A stretch of DNA of 57,039 nucleotides from Opitutaceae bacterium (lineage in GTDB: Bacteria > Verrucomicrobiota > Verrucomicrobiia > Opitutales > Opitutaceae). Positions 24,550 through 32,605 of the stretch are shown one piece after another. Every line of letters begins with the position of its first letter. Positions within the stretch are counted from its first letter, which is position 1. The DNA lies in the NCBI GenBank assembly GCA_030648295.1, contig JAUSID010000105.1, positions 1 through 57,039 on the forward strand, in the 5' to 3' direction. The notes beneath the pieces are model-generated. The model did not search any database. It was not told the DNA's origin and saw nothing but the letters and a program-made list of their open reading frames with translations. A program made the translations under genes and the position numbers.

Positions 24550-25608
24550 TCAGCCAAACACCGGCTGGGCGAGCAAATCGTTCGCGCGGGCGATATCGGC
24601 CTCGATGTGCTGGTTCATGTCGGCCTTGACGATTTCGTTGGCGGCGTGGATCGCGCTCTTGATCGAGCGGCGGTTGGAGGAGCCGTGCGCCTTGAGAATG
24701 TGGCCGTTGAGCCCGAGCAGCGGGGCGCCGCCATAACGCTCGGGATTAATCCGTTCCTTCAGGGCATTGAACGCGCCCTTCGAGAGTAGCGCGCCGGTCG
24801 CGCGCATCGGGTTCGCCTGCAATTCCTCCTTCAGCATGCTGGAGAAGAATTTTACGAGCGACTCCCAGCTCTTGAGCATGATGTTGCCGACGAAGCCATC
24901 GCACACCACGACATCGACGTGTTCGGCGAAGACGTGGAACCCCTCGATCGGCCCGGCGTAATTGATGATGTCGCTCACCCGCCGCAGCAGATCGCTGGTC
25001 TCGGTGATGAGCGTGTTTCCCTTGCCCTCCTCGGTGCCAATCGTCATCAGCCCGACGCGCGGGTTTCGGACGCCGAGCATGACGCGGCAGTAATGGCTGC
25101 CGAGAATCGCGTTGTGGACCAGATGCTCGGGTTTCGCTTCGGGATTCGCGCCCGCATCGATCAACACGAAGTGGCCGCCTTCACGCGGACAAATCGCGGC
25201 CAGCGCGGGCCGGGCGACGCCTTCCATGGTTCGCAACCGCAGCGTGCCGCCCGCCATCAGGGCGCCGGTGTTGCCGCAGCTGACCACGACGCCGGCGTCG
25301 CGATTCTTGACCAGCTCGATGGCGCGAACCATCGACGAATCTTTTTTCCGCTTCAGCGCGTTCAGCGGCTTGTCATCCATCGTGATGACTTCCGACGCGT
25401 GATGAACCGACAGCCGCGGATGACGCTGCAATCCCATGTCGACGAGGATTGGCCGCAGCACGGCTTCGTCCCCGACCAGCGTGATTGGGTTGAGCGATTG
25501 ATACTGGTTCAGCGCCAGCCGGACGGCAGCCACGACTTCGGCCGGGCCCAAGTCGCCGCCCATGGCGTCAACTGCGATGCGAGCCGCTGCGCCGGACGTG
25601 GTGACCAT
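24550..25608 (-). CDS. plsX: Phosphate acyltransferase PlsX
   Basis: A 352-residue PlsX, which makes acyl-phosphate from acyl-ACP for phospholipid synthesis. Family marks: RIAVDAMGGDLGP at the N-terminus, VSCGNTGALMAGG, FVLIDAGANPEAKPEHL and VVVCDGFVGNIMLKSWE. Lies between rpmF and fabH, the usual context linking ribosome and lipid synthesis. Confidence 0.95.
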   Translation of the reverse strand: MVTTSGAAARIAVDAMGGDLGPAEVVAAVRLALNQYQSLNPITLVGDEAVLRPILVDMGLQRHPRLSVHHASEVITMDDKPLNALKRKKDSSMVRAIELVKNRDAGVVVSCGNTGALMAGGTLRLRTMEGVARPALAAICPREGGHFVLIDAGANPEAKPEHLVHNAILGSHYCRVMLGVRNPRVGLMTIGTEEGKGNTLITETSDLLRRVSDIINYAGPIEGFHVFAEHVDVVVCDGFVGNIMLKSWESLVKFFSSMLKEELQANPMRATGALLSKGAFNALKERINPERYGGAPLLGLNGHILKAHGSSNRRSIKSAIHAANEIVKADMNQHIEADIARANDLLAQPVFG

Positions 25609-25666
25609 CTAGGAATTTGCCGGGCGCCGGTGGGACGTCCGAGACAAAGTCAGCGAGACCCGAGGC

Positions 25667-25846
25667 TCAGACCTCGACGTTGAGCACTTGGCGGCCGCGA
25701 TACATTCCGTTATTCGGATTGACGCGGTGGGGGCGAAACGCGCTGCCATCGGTCGGGTCCTTGGCGAACTCGGGCGCCTTGAAGGCGTTGGCCGCGCGGC
25801 GGTTGGCGCTGCGGCGTTTTGACTGTTTGCGTTTCGGATTGGCCAT
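25667..25846 (-). CDS. rpmF: 50S ribosomal protein L32
   Basis: A 59-residue basic protein starting MANPKRKQSKRRSANRRAAN, the L32 signature. The ATG at 25846 is set by this conserved start. It heads the rpmF-plsX-fabH series. No zinc-ribbon Cys pairs are seen, so it is the Cys-free form. Confidence 0.92.
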   Translation of the reverse strand: MANPKRKQSKRRSANRRAANAFKAPEFAKDPTDGSAFRPHRVNPNNGMYRGRQVLNVEV

Positions 25847-25961
25847 GAGAGTGAGCGTTGGGATGCGCGTGCTTTTGCAAAAAGCCCGCGGATTTGCGAT
25901 GAAAGGGTCCGAGTTAAGGGGGCGGTTTCGACGCGTCAAGCGTCATCCTTGGGGCGCGATT

Positions 25962-26996
25962 TCAGAGGTAAAATACGACCGCGAGCACCACGGCAAGACC
26001 GATGCGATACCAGGCGAAAACCGCCAGCCCGTGGCGCGTAAGCCAGTGCACGAGAAAGCGCACGCAGATCGCGGCGGTAATCGCCGCAACCACGCCGCCG
26101 ATCACGACGTTGGTCCAGCCGAACACCTGAATCATCGCGGCGCCGCTTTTGTAGCCTTTGTAGATCGAGGCGGCGCTTAGCGTCACGAACCCGAGCAGGA
26201 AGCTGAACTCGGCCGCCCGCCGCGGGTCCAAGCCGGCGAAATAGCCGCCGACGATCGTGGTCATCGAGCGGCTCATGCCGGGCCACAGAGAGAGGATTTG
26301 GAACGCGCCGATGCCAGCGGCCGCGCCCGGAGTGAGGTCCGCGGCGAGGGACGCCTTTGCCTGCTTCAGCTCGAGGTCCGGCGTCAGCCGCCGACGGCGC
26401 CAGTACTCGACATACAGCATAAAGAATGCACCGACGACCTGGGCCACAATGACGGTCCCTGTGGAAAACAAATTCACCTCGATCCAGTCGTGGGCCAGGA
26501 AACCGAGGCCCGCGGCCGGAATAAACGCGATGAAAACATTGATCAACAGCCGGAGGCCGGTGGGGTCGCGGCCGAGCAACCCGCGCAGCATGGCCATGAA
26601 TTGCGACCAATAGAGCAACGCGACGGCGGCAATCGCGCCAAACTGGATCAACACGGTATAGGTATCGGCCGCGAGTTTCAGCGTGAGTGGTTCGCCCTGC
26701 GGATTTCGGGCCGAGGGTTTCCGGTACCAGAGAGGCTGGCCATTGGCGTCACGGAGCGGTGTCTGCGATTCGAGGTGGAGGAGCCGTGTCGCAATGATGA
26801 GATGGCCGGTGGAGGAAACGGGCAGGTACTCCGTCACGCCTTCGACGACCCCGAGGATGATGGCGTCGGTGAGGCTTAGTTCCGCCACGGGCTGCGTGAC
26901 CGGGCGCGCTGGTTCCGCGGGAGTTTGAGCGCAGAGCAGGGTGGGCAGAAGAAGGGCGGCGAGCAGGTGCAGGTTTCGCACGCCGGTTGGTTTCAT
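25962..26996 (-). CDS. uppP: Undecaprenyl-diphosphatase
   Basis: A 344-residue integral membrane UppP/BacA that recycles the C55 lipid carrier for peptidoglycan and O-antigen synthesis. Signature motifs: GVVEGVTEYLPVSSTGH and GMSRSMTTIVGGYFAGL. It is longer than the ~270-residue norm because of a signal-like N-terminal extension (residues 1-38) and a roughly 35-residue insertion after the first motif (ESQTPLRDANGQPLWYRKPS onward). Divergent from trpD. Confidence 0.94.
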   Translation of the reverse strand: MKPTGVRNLHLLAALLLPTLLCAQTPAEPARPVTQPVAELSLTDAIILGVVEGVTEYLPVSSTGHLIIATRLLHLESQTPLRDANGQPLWYRKPSARNPQGEPLTLKLAADTYTVLIQFGAIAAVALLYWSQFMAMLRGLLGRDPTGLRLLINVFIAFIPAAGLGFLAHDWIEVNLFSTGTVIVAQVVGAFFMLYVEYWRRRRLTPDLELKQAKASLAADLTPGAAAGIGAFQILSLWPGMSRSMTTIVGGYFAGLDPRRAAEFSFLLGFVTLSAASIYKGYKSGAAMIQVFGWTNVVIGGVVAAITAAICVRFLVHWLTRHGLAVFAWYRIGLAVVLAVVFYL

Positions 26997-27058
26997 CTTT
27001 GGCCGTGGCGCGCAAATTTATTTGCCGCCCACCGCCACGGCGCCTCACTCGTCCGCGC

Positions 27059-28105
27059 ATGTCGTCCCTCGCCGAATTCACCGCGCACCTCGCCGCCGGC
27101 GGCGATCTCGACCCGCGGCAGGTCGAGGCGGCCGCCGCGGCGCTGGCCTCGAGCGATGTGACCGCCGAGGCGAAGGGAGATTTCCTGACTGCTTTTGCCG
27201 CCAAGGGCGAAACGCCGGAGGAAGTGGCCGCGTTCGCCCACGCGTTCCGCGCGCGAGCGATTGATCCGGGAGTGAATGCCTGGGCCGAACACGCCATCGA
27301 CATCGTTGGCACGGGCGGCGATCACGCCGGCGGGTTCAACATCTCCAGCGTCGTCGTGCTCGTGCTGGCGAGTGCCGGCGTGACCGTGATGAAGCATGGC
27401 AACCGCGGGATCACATCGAAGTGCGGCAGCGCGGATTTGCTCGGGGCGCTGGGCGTAAAACTCGAGGCGGCGCCCGAGACGCTGCGCCAGGCGCTCGACC
27501 AGTTGGGTTACGTTTTTTTCTTCGCGCCGGCCTACCACCCGACGTTCAAGCACATCGCGCCGGTGCGAAAGGCCCTCGCCGCGCGCGGGCAGCGCACGGT
27601 CTTCAACATCCTCGGCCCGCTGATTAATCCGGGCCGGCCCGCGCATGTGCTGCTCGGGACGTTCTCCGCCGGATGGGTGCCCAAGCTCGCCGATGCGCTG
27701 CAAACCCTCGGCACCCGCGCGGGCATCGTCGGGCACGGGGTGATCGACGCGCAGCGTGGTATTGACGAACTCACCACGGCCACTGCCAACCGCGTGCGCG
27801 GCTTCGGCCGGTTGCGCGAAGTGGACGGCGAGTGGCACGCGGCCGACTTCGGGTTGCGCGCGGCGCCGTTTGCCGATCTCGCCGGCGGTGATGTCGCCGC
27901 CAACGTGGCCGCGGTCGAGGCGATTCTTGCGGGTCGCGGTCCAGCTGGACTGGTTGACACCATCGTCCTGAACGCGGCGGTCGGAATGTGGATCGTCGGC
28001 AAAACGGCATCGGTCCGCGAGGGCATCGCACCGTCACGTGAACTTCTGCTCGGCGGCGCGGTGCGGCAAAAAATCGCGGCCACGCGCGAATTCTACGGCT
28101 CATGA
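27059..28105 (+). CDS. trpD: Anthranilate phosphoribosyltransferase
   Basis: A 348-residue TrpD, second step of tryptophan synthesis (anthranilate plus PRPP). Visible: the PRPP-binding GTGGD (84-88), FNISSVVVLVLASAGV, KHGNRGITSKCGSADLLGAL and NILGPLINPG. The ATG at 27059 is preferred; the frame extends to 26987 within the uppP start region. Its stop overlaps the glmM start by 4 nt. No other trp gene is nearby. Confidence 0.95.
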   Translation: MSSLAEFTAHLAAGGDLDPRQVEAAAAALASSDVTAEAKGDFLTAFAAKGETPEEVAAFAHAFRARAIDPGVNAWAEHAIDIVGTGGDHAGGFNISSVVVLVLASAGVTVMKHGNRGITSKCGSADLLGALGVKLEAAPETLRQALDQLGYVFFFAPAYHPTFKHIAPVRKALAARGQRTVFNILGPLINPGRPAHVLLGTFSAGWVPKLADALQTLGTRAGIVGHGVIDAQRGIDELTTATANRVRGFGRLREVDGEWHAADFGLRAAPFADLAGGDVAANVAAVEAILAGRGPAGLVDTIVLNAAVGMWIVGKTASVREGIAPSRELLLGGAVRQKIAATREFYGS

Positions 28106-29448
28106 CGCGAAAATATTTCGGCACCGACGGCGTGCGCGGGCCCTATGGCGGCCCAGTCATGAACGAGGAGTTCGCCGAGCGGCTGGGCGAAGCGGCGGCG
28201 CGGTGGCTGCGGACGAAAGGCCGCGTCGTGATTGGACGAGACACCCGCTATTCCGGTCCGTTGCTCGAACAGGCCGTTGCGCGCGGGCTCGCCACCGCCG
28301 GTGCCTACCCGGCATCGCTCGGCGTGCTCCCGACTCCCGCCGTGGCCCGGGCCGTGCGCACGACCGGCGCGGTGCTCGGCGTTGTCATCACGGCTTCGCA
28401 CAATCCGGCCGCCGATAATGGCATCAAGTTTTTCGGTCCCGCCGGCATGAAGCTGACGGATGATCAGGAACTGGAAATCGAACGGCTTCTGCCGTCCCCG
28501 GTGGTGAGTCCGCATCGCGAGACCGAGGCCACGCTCGACGAGCGACTCGGGCGGCCCGCGATGGATGATTACGTTGCGGCGGCGCGAACCGTCCTGCCGC
28601 CGGCGGCGTTGGCCGGCTGGCGGGTTGTCGTCGACACCGCGAATGGCGCGGCGTGCACCACGACGCCGCCGGTCCTGCGCGCGCTTGGTGCGACCGTGAT
28701 CGGAATCGGTGATGCGCCCGATGGCCGTAACATCAACGCGGGCGTCGGCACCGAGCATCCGGAACAACTGGCCGCGCGCGTCCGCGCGGAGAATGCGCGG
28801 CTCGGCATCGCCCATGACGGCGACGGCGATCGCTGCCTGCTGTGCGATGAGCGCGGCGAAGTTCTCGATGGTGACGAGTTGCTCACGATTCTTGGCACAC
28901 ACGCGCTCGAACAGGGGAGGCTCGTGAAGAAGACGCTCGTCGTGACCGTGCAGAGCAATCTCGGCGTCGATGCCGCGATCGCCGCCGCCGGTGGGCGCGT
29001 GCTTCGGACCGCGGTGGGCGATCGGTATGTGATCGAAGGCATGGTGCTGGAAGGCGCGACACTGGGCGGCGAATCTTCCGGACACATCATCTGCTCCGAC
29101 CTTTCGCCGACGGGCGACGGGTTGATGGCGGCGTTGAAGGCGATCGAGGTGATGCTTGCCACCGGAAAACCGCTGTCGGAACTGCGGCGCCGGTTGAAGA
29201 AATTTCCGCAACTGACGGCGGCGTTGAAGGTGCGGGAGAAGAAACCGCTCGAAACGTTGCCGCAACTCGGCGCGACGACGCGGGCGCTCGAGCGCGAACT
29301 CGGCGATCACGGCCGCGTGCTGGTGCGCTACTCCGGTACGGAGCCGAAACTGCGGCTCCTCATCGAAGGCCCGTCGGATGAGAGCGTACGCTCCGGGCTC
29401 GCCCGGCTCGAAGCGGCCACACGCGCGGATTTGGACGTGGTTGGCTGA
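28102..29448 (+). CDS. glmM: Phosphoglucosamine mutase
   Basis: A 448-residue alpha-D-phosphohexomutase converting glucosamine 6-phosphate to the 1-phosphate for UDP-GlcNAc. Four family signatures: YFGTDGVRG at the start, the phosphoserine loop TASHNPAADNGIKFF (Ser99), the metal loop DGDGDRC (about 239-245) and the phosphate-binding RYSGTEPKLRLLIEG. The ATGA overlap with trpD implies coupled translation. Confidence 0.95.
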   Translation: MTRKYFGTDGVRGPYGGPVMNEEFAERLGEAAARWLRTKGRVVIGRDTRYSGPLLEQAVARGLATAGAYPASLGVLPTPAVARAVRTTGAVLGVVITASHNPAADNGIKFFGPAGMKLTDDQELEIERLLPSPVVSPHRETEATLDERLGRPAMDDYVAAARTVLPPAALAGWRVVVDTANGAACTTTPPVLRALGATVIGIGDAPDGRNINAGVGTEHPEQLAARVRAENARLGIAHDGDGDRCLLCDERGEVLDGDELLTILGTHALEQGRLVKKTLVVTVQSNLGVDAAIAAAGGRVLRTAVGDRYVIEGMVLEGATLGGESSGHIICSDLSPTGDGLMAALKAIEVMLATGKPLSELRRRLKKFPQLTAALKVREKKPLETLPQLGATTRALERELGDHGRVLVRYSGTEPKLRLLIEGPSDESVRSGLARLEAATRADLDVVG

Positions 29449-29591
29449 GCCGCGGCGGAGCTTCAGCCCGCCCTGATTGGTAACCAAGCGGTTCACCCCG
29501 CACTGCCCGCGAGGGAAACGAGTCTGACGCGATTTGGGATAGAGTCTGGCGTTGACCGGGTCCGGGCGCGGGATTTCGCTTCGATCCGCCT

Positions 29592-30989
29592 ATGCCCGAG
29601 ATCCCCGTCGCCTCGCTCGACCCTCGTCACCAGAAGCTCATCGAGAACGCGCGCGTTGCGCTGGATCGAGGCAATCTCGACTACGTCATGGAAGTGACAG
29701 CGCAGGTGTTGAAGACCGCGCCCGGCTGCCTGCCGGTGCGCAAGCTCCAGCGCGTCGCCCAAGTTCGGCAGGTCCGCGGTAAATCGGGTGGATTCATGGC
29801 GCGGATGACGAGCGGATTGTCCTCCGCGCCGTTCATGTTTGGCGGCGGAAAAAAGGAGCCGACGAAGATGATGGAAACGGCGGAGATGCTGCTGGCCAAG
29901 GATCCCAACAACGTTCTCGCGCTCAAGATGCTCGCCGAGGCGGCGGGTGCCCTCGGGTTTCCCGAGACGGTGGCGTTCGCGCTCGATGCCGTGCGCGAGC
30001 TCGACCCGGAGAATCGCGCGAACCTGCTCGCACTCGGCGAGGCCTGGCTTGCGGCCCACAAGCCGACCGAAGCGCTGAAGATCGCGGATGAAATCCTGCG
30101 CCTGAAACCGACGGATGCGGACGCGCAGAACCTGATGCGCAAGGCGTCCGTGGCCCAGACCGTCACCAAGCACAGCTGGGATCAACAGAGCACCTACCGC
30201 GACAAGCTGCGGGACGAGGACCAGGCGGTTTCGCTCGAGCAGGAGGCGAAGATCGTCACCGGCGATGAGATGAGCCAGCGGCTGCTCGCCGAGGCGCTCG
30301 CGCGGGTGGCGAAGGAACCGCTCAACATTGTCCATTACCGCAGCGTTTCGCAGGCCTACCGGCAGCTCGGCAATCTCGACGAGGCGCTGGCTTGGGTGCG
30401 GAAGGCGCGCCAGCAGCCGACGGGGCGAACGGATGCCGCGCTCGAGAAGCACGAGGCGGAGCTCACGGCGGCGGTGATTGAAAAGCGCATGAAGGTGGCC
30501 GAGGCCGCGGTCGCCGTCGCGCCGAACGATCCGGCGGCGAAGGCCAAGTTCGAAGGGGCGCGAAAGGAGCTGGGCGAGTACAAGCTCACCGAGTCGAAGC
30601 GCTACATCGAACGTTACCCGAACGATTATGCGGCGCGTTATTCACTGGGAACGTTGCTGCTCGAGCTCGGCCACATCGATGCGGCAATCGCGCAGTTCCA
30701 GCAGGCGCAGAAGGGGCCGCAGGTCCGCGTGCCTTCACTCGTGGGGTTGGGCCGGTGCTTCAAGAGCAAGAAGCTCTACGATCTCGCGGTCGCCCAGCTC
30801 ACGACGGCGAAGGGGGAATTGAGCACGATGGACGACGCCAAGAAGGACATCCTGTACGAACTCGGCTCCTGCTTCGAAATGACGGGCAAACCCGAAGCGG
30901 CGATCGAGGAGTTCAAAGCGATCTACAGCGAAGACATCGGGTTTCGCGACGTCGCCGACAAGATCAACGCGTATTACTCGAAGGCGTGA
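29592..30989 (+). CDS. Cytoplasmic tetratricopeptide-repeat protein
   Basis: A 465-residue TPR protein with no signal peptide. Helical repeats include ENARVALDRGNLDYVMEVTA, AWLAAHKPTEALKIADEILR, SQAYRQLGNLDEALAWVRKA and GTLLLELGHIDAAIAQFQQA. A Gly-rich linker (SAPFMFGGGKKEPTKMM) follows the first repeat. TPR proteins serve as protein-interaction scaffolds; nothing here fixes the partner. It stands 140 nt after glmM and 109 nt before the metallo-beta-lactamase-fold gene. Confidence 0.8.
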   Translation: MPEIPVASLDPRHQKLIENARVALDRGNLDYVMEVTAQVLKTAPGCLPVRKLQRVAQVRQVRGKSGGFMARMTSGLSSAPFMFGGGKKEPTKMMETAEMLLAKDPNNVLALKMLAEAAGALGFPETVAFALDAVRELDPENRANLLALGEAWLAAHKPTEALKIADEILRLKPTDADAQNLMRKASVAQTVTKHSWDQQSTYRDKLRDEDQAVSLEQEAKIVTGDEMSQRLLAEALARVAKEPLNIVHYRSVSQAYRQLGNLDEALAWVRKARQQPTGRTDAALEKHEAELTAAVIEKRMKVAEAAVAVAPNDPAAKAKFEGARKELGEYKLTESKRYIERYPNDYAARYSLGTLLLELGHIDAAIAQFQQAQKGPQVRVPSLVGLGRCFKSKKLYDLAVAQLTTAKGELSTMDDAKKDILYELGSCFEMTGKPEAAIEEFKAIYSEDIGFRDVADKINAYYSKA

Positions 30990-31098
30990 GGGGAACGGTG
31001 TGCCGGTGGGCGTGCGAACCATGGAACTCGAGGGCGTGTCGACGCCACGATCATCACAGGCAAGACGCCCCGTGCCACAATTCGACAAGATTTCTTTT

Positions 31099-32187
31099 AT
31101 GAACCCCATCCCCCGCACCGTGCTTTTGCTGCTCGTTCTGTTCGGAGTGTCATCGGTCGGCCGCGCCGACCAGAAAACGAAAACGCTCGACGTGTATTGG
31201 ATCGATTCGGAGGGAGGCGGGTCGACGCTGATCGTGACGCCGGCGAACGAGTCGATCCTGATCGACACCGGCAATCCCGGAGGCCGCGACTCGGGCCGGA
31301 TCGTGAACGCGGCGAAAGCCGCGGGCCTCACGAAAATCGATCATGTGCTGATCACCCACTATCACATCGATCACTTTGGCGGGGCGGCGGAAGTCGCACA
31401 GCAGGTGGCGTTCAGCACGATTTACCAGCGTGCCATCCCCGACCACGATCCCGATGGCCGTCCCCAGTCGGCGTTTCCGATTCAGATCAAACCCTACCGT
31501 GAGATTGGGTCGGCGCGGGTCGCGCTCGCACCGGGCGTGACGATTCCGCTGCAGAGCGCCGCGGGGGCGCCGAAGCTCGAGTTGCGCTGTCTCGCCGCGG
31601 ATCAGAAGTTCGTGGCGCCGAGCGCGGGCCAGGCGCGGGTGAAAAACCCGCTCACGGGCAAGACGGAGGCGAAGCCGGCCGACCCGAGCGACAACGCCAA
31701 CAGCGCGGTGTTTCTGCTCAGCTTCGGCGGATTCCGGTTCTTCGACGGTGGGGACCTGACGTGGAACCTGGAGGAGAAGCTCGTTTGCCCGCACAACCTG
31801 GTTGGCATCGTCGATGTGTATCAGACCAACCATCACGGCTTGGAGGTGAGCAACAATCCGGTGCTCGTGCAGAGCATGGAGCCGACCGTGGTGGTGATGA
31901 ACAACGGGCCGCGCAAGGGCGGGCAGCCCGGCGCGTTCGCGGCGATCAAGTCCGCGAAATCAGTCCAGGCGCGTTACCAGGTGCACAAGAGCTTCAACGT
32001 GCCGGCGGCGGAAAACGTGGCGGACGAATTCATCGCGAACTTCGAGGATCTGCGCGGACCAGAGGCGGCGAAATGTGGGGCGAACCTCATCAAGATGTCC
32101 GTCGCGCCCGACGCGAAGAGCTACACCATCAGCATTCCCGCCACGGGCCATTCGAAGACCTACCAGACGAAGGCGACCCGCGGCTAA
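31099..32187 (+). CDS. Exported metallo-beta-lactamase-fold hydrolase
   Basis: A 362-residue secreted protein: signal peptide MNPIPRTVLLLLVLFGVSSV, then a ComEC/Rec2-like metallo-beta-lactamase domain. Metal motif ITHYHIDHFGGAAE (about residues 80-93), earlier Asp in ILIDTGNPGGRDSG and later FFDGGDLTWN and YQTNHHGLEVSNN. The substrate is unknown. The ATG at 31099 starts the signal peptide; upstream is a degraded REP-like copy (near 31050-31072) and no coding signal. Confidence 0.85.
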   Translation: MNPIPRTVLLLLVLFGVSSVGRADQKTKTLDVYWIDSEGGGSTLIVTPANESILIDTGNPGGRDSGRIVNAAKAAGLTKIDHVLITHYHIDHFGGAAEVAQQVAFSTIYQRAIPDHDPDGRPQSAFPIQIKPYREIGSARVALAPGVTIPLQSAAGAPKLELRCLAADQKFVAPSAGQARVKNPLTGKTEAKPADPSDNANSAVFLLSFGGFRFFDGGDLTWNLEEKLVCPHNLVGIVDVYQTNHHGLEVSNNPVLVQSMEPTVVVMNNGPRKGGQPGAFAAIKSAKSVQARYQVHKSFNVPAAENVADEFIANFEDLRGPEAAKCGANLIKMSVAPDAKSYTISIPATGHSKTYQTKATRG

Positions 32188-32221
32188 CGTCACCGGAGTC
32201 AGCGTCGAACACAGTCGGGCT

Positions 32222-32450
32222 TCGTAGCAGCCGAGGTGACGAGGCTGGATAACTCGGTTCATCATCCTGTTAATGGAGCCGCGGCGCCCCCGCCGCGGAC
32301 GTAAGCACAACGTTTTGCACTTGGACGCGGCGAGGGCGCCGCGTCTCCACTAATTGATCGCGTGTAGCGGCGAGCACCAGCGAGCCGACGCAACGTCCTA
32401 TCGCTAATCGATCCGCTGGCGCTCGTCGCTACCGGCGGCACACCGCTCGA
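32222..32450. repeat. Three palindromic elements in the gap before the patatin gene
   Basis: At 32222-32250 a GTAGCAGCCGAGGTGACGAG copy. At about 32276-32350 an inverted pair, GGAGCCGCGGCGCCCCCGCC versus GAGGGCGCCGCGTCTCC. At about 32364-32433 a pair, GTAGCGGCGAGCACCAGCG versus CGCTGGCGCTCGTCGCTAC. No gene in 32188-32605. Confidence 0.65.
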
Positions 32451-32605
32451 GCCCAAATCAGCGCCGGCACGGTCTACCGGAATTCCGGTAGTTTTGGGCC
32501 GTGCGACGGGGCATCGTCCCGTTCACATTCGGCGCCCACCCCGACGCCGCAGCGACCGGACGATTGCGTTCGGGCGCGCGGCATTCCCCAACCAAGGAGT
32601 TCCTC

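Noticed and set aside
25871-25885. GCTTTT-GCA-AAAAGC as a terminator between uppP and rpmF
   Set aside because: Stem of only 6 bp with no following T-tract; too weak to call.
28093-29496. 467-codon minus-strand open frame over glmM
   Set aside because: Antisense of a highly conserved gene and of biased composition.
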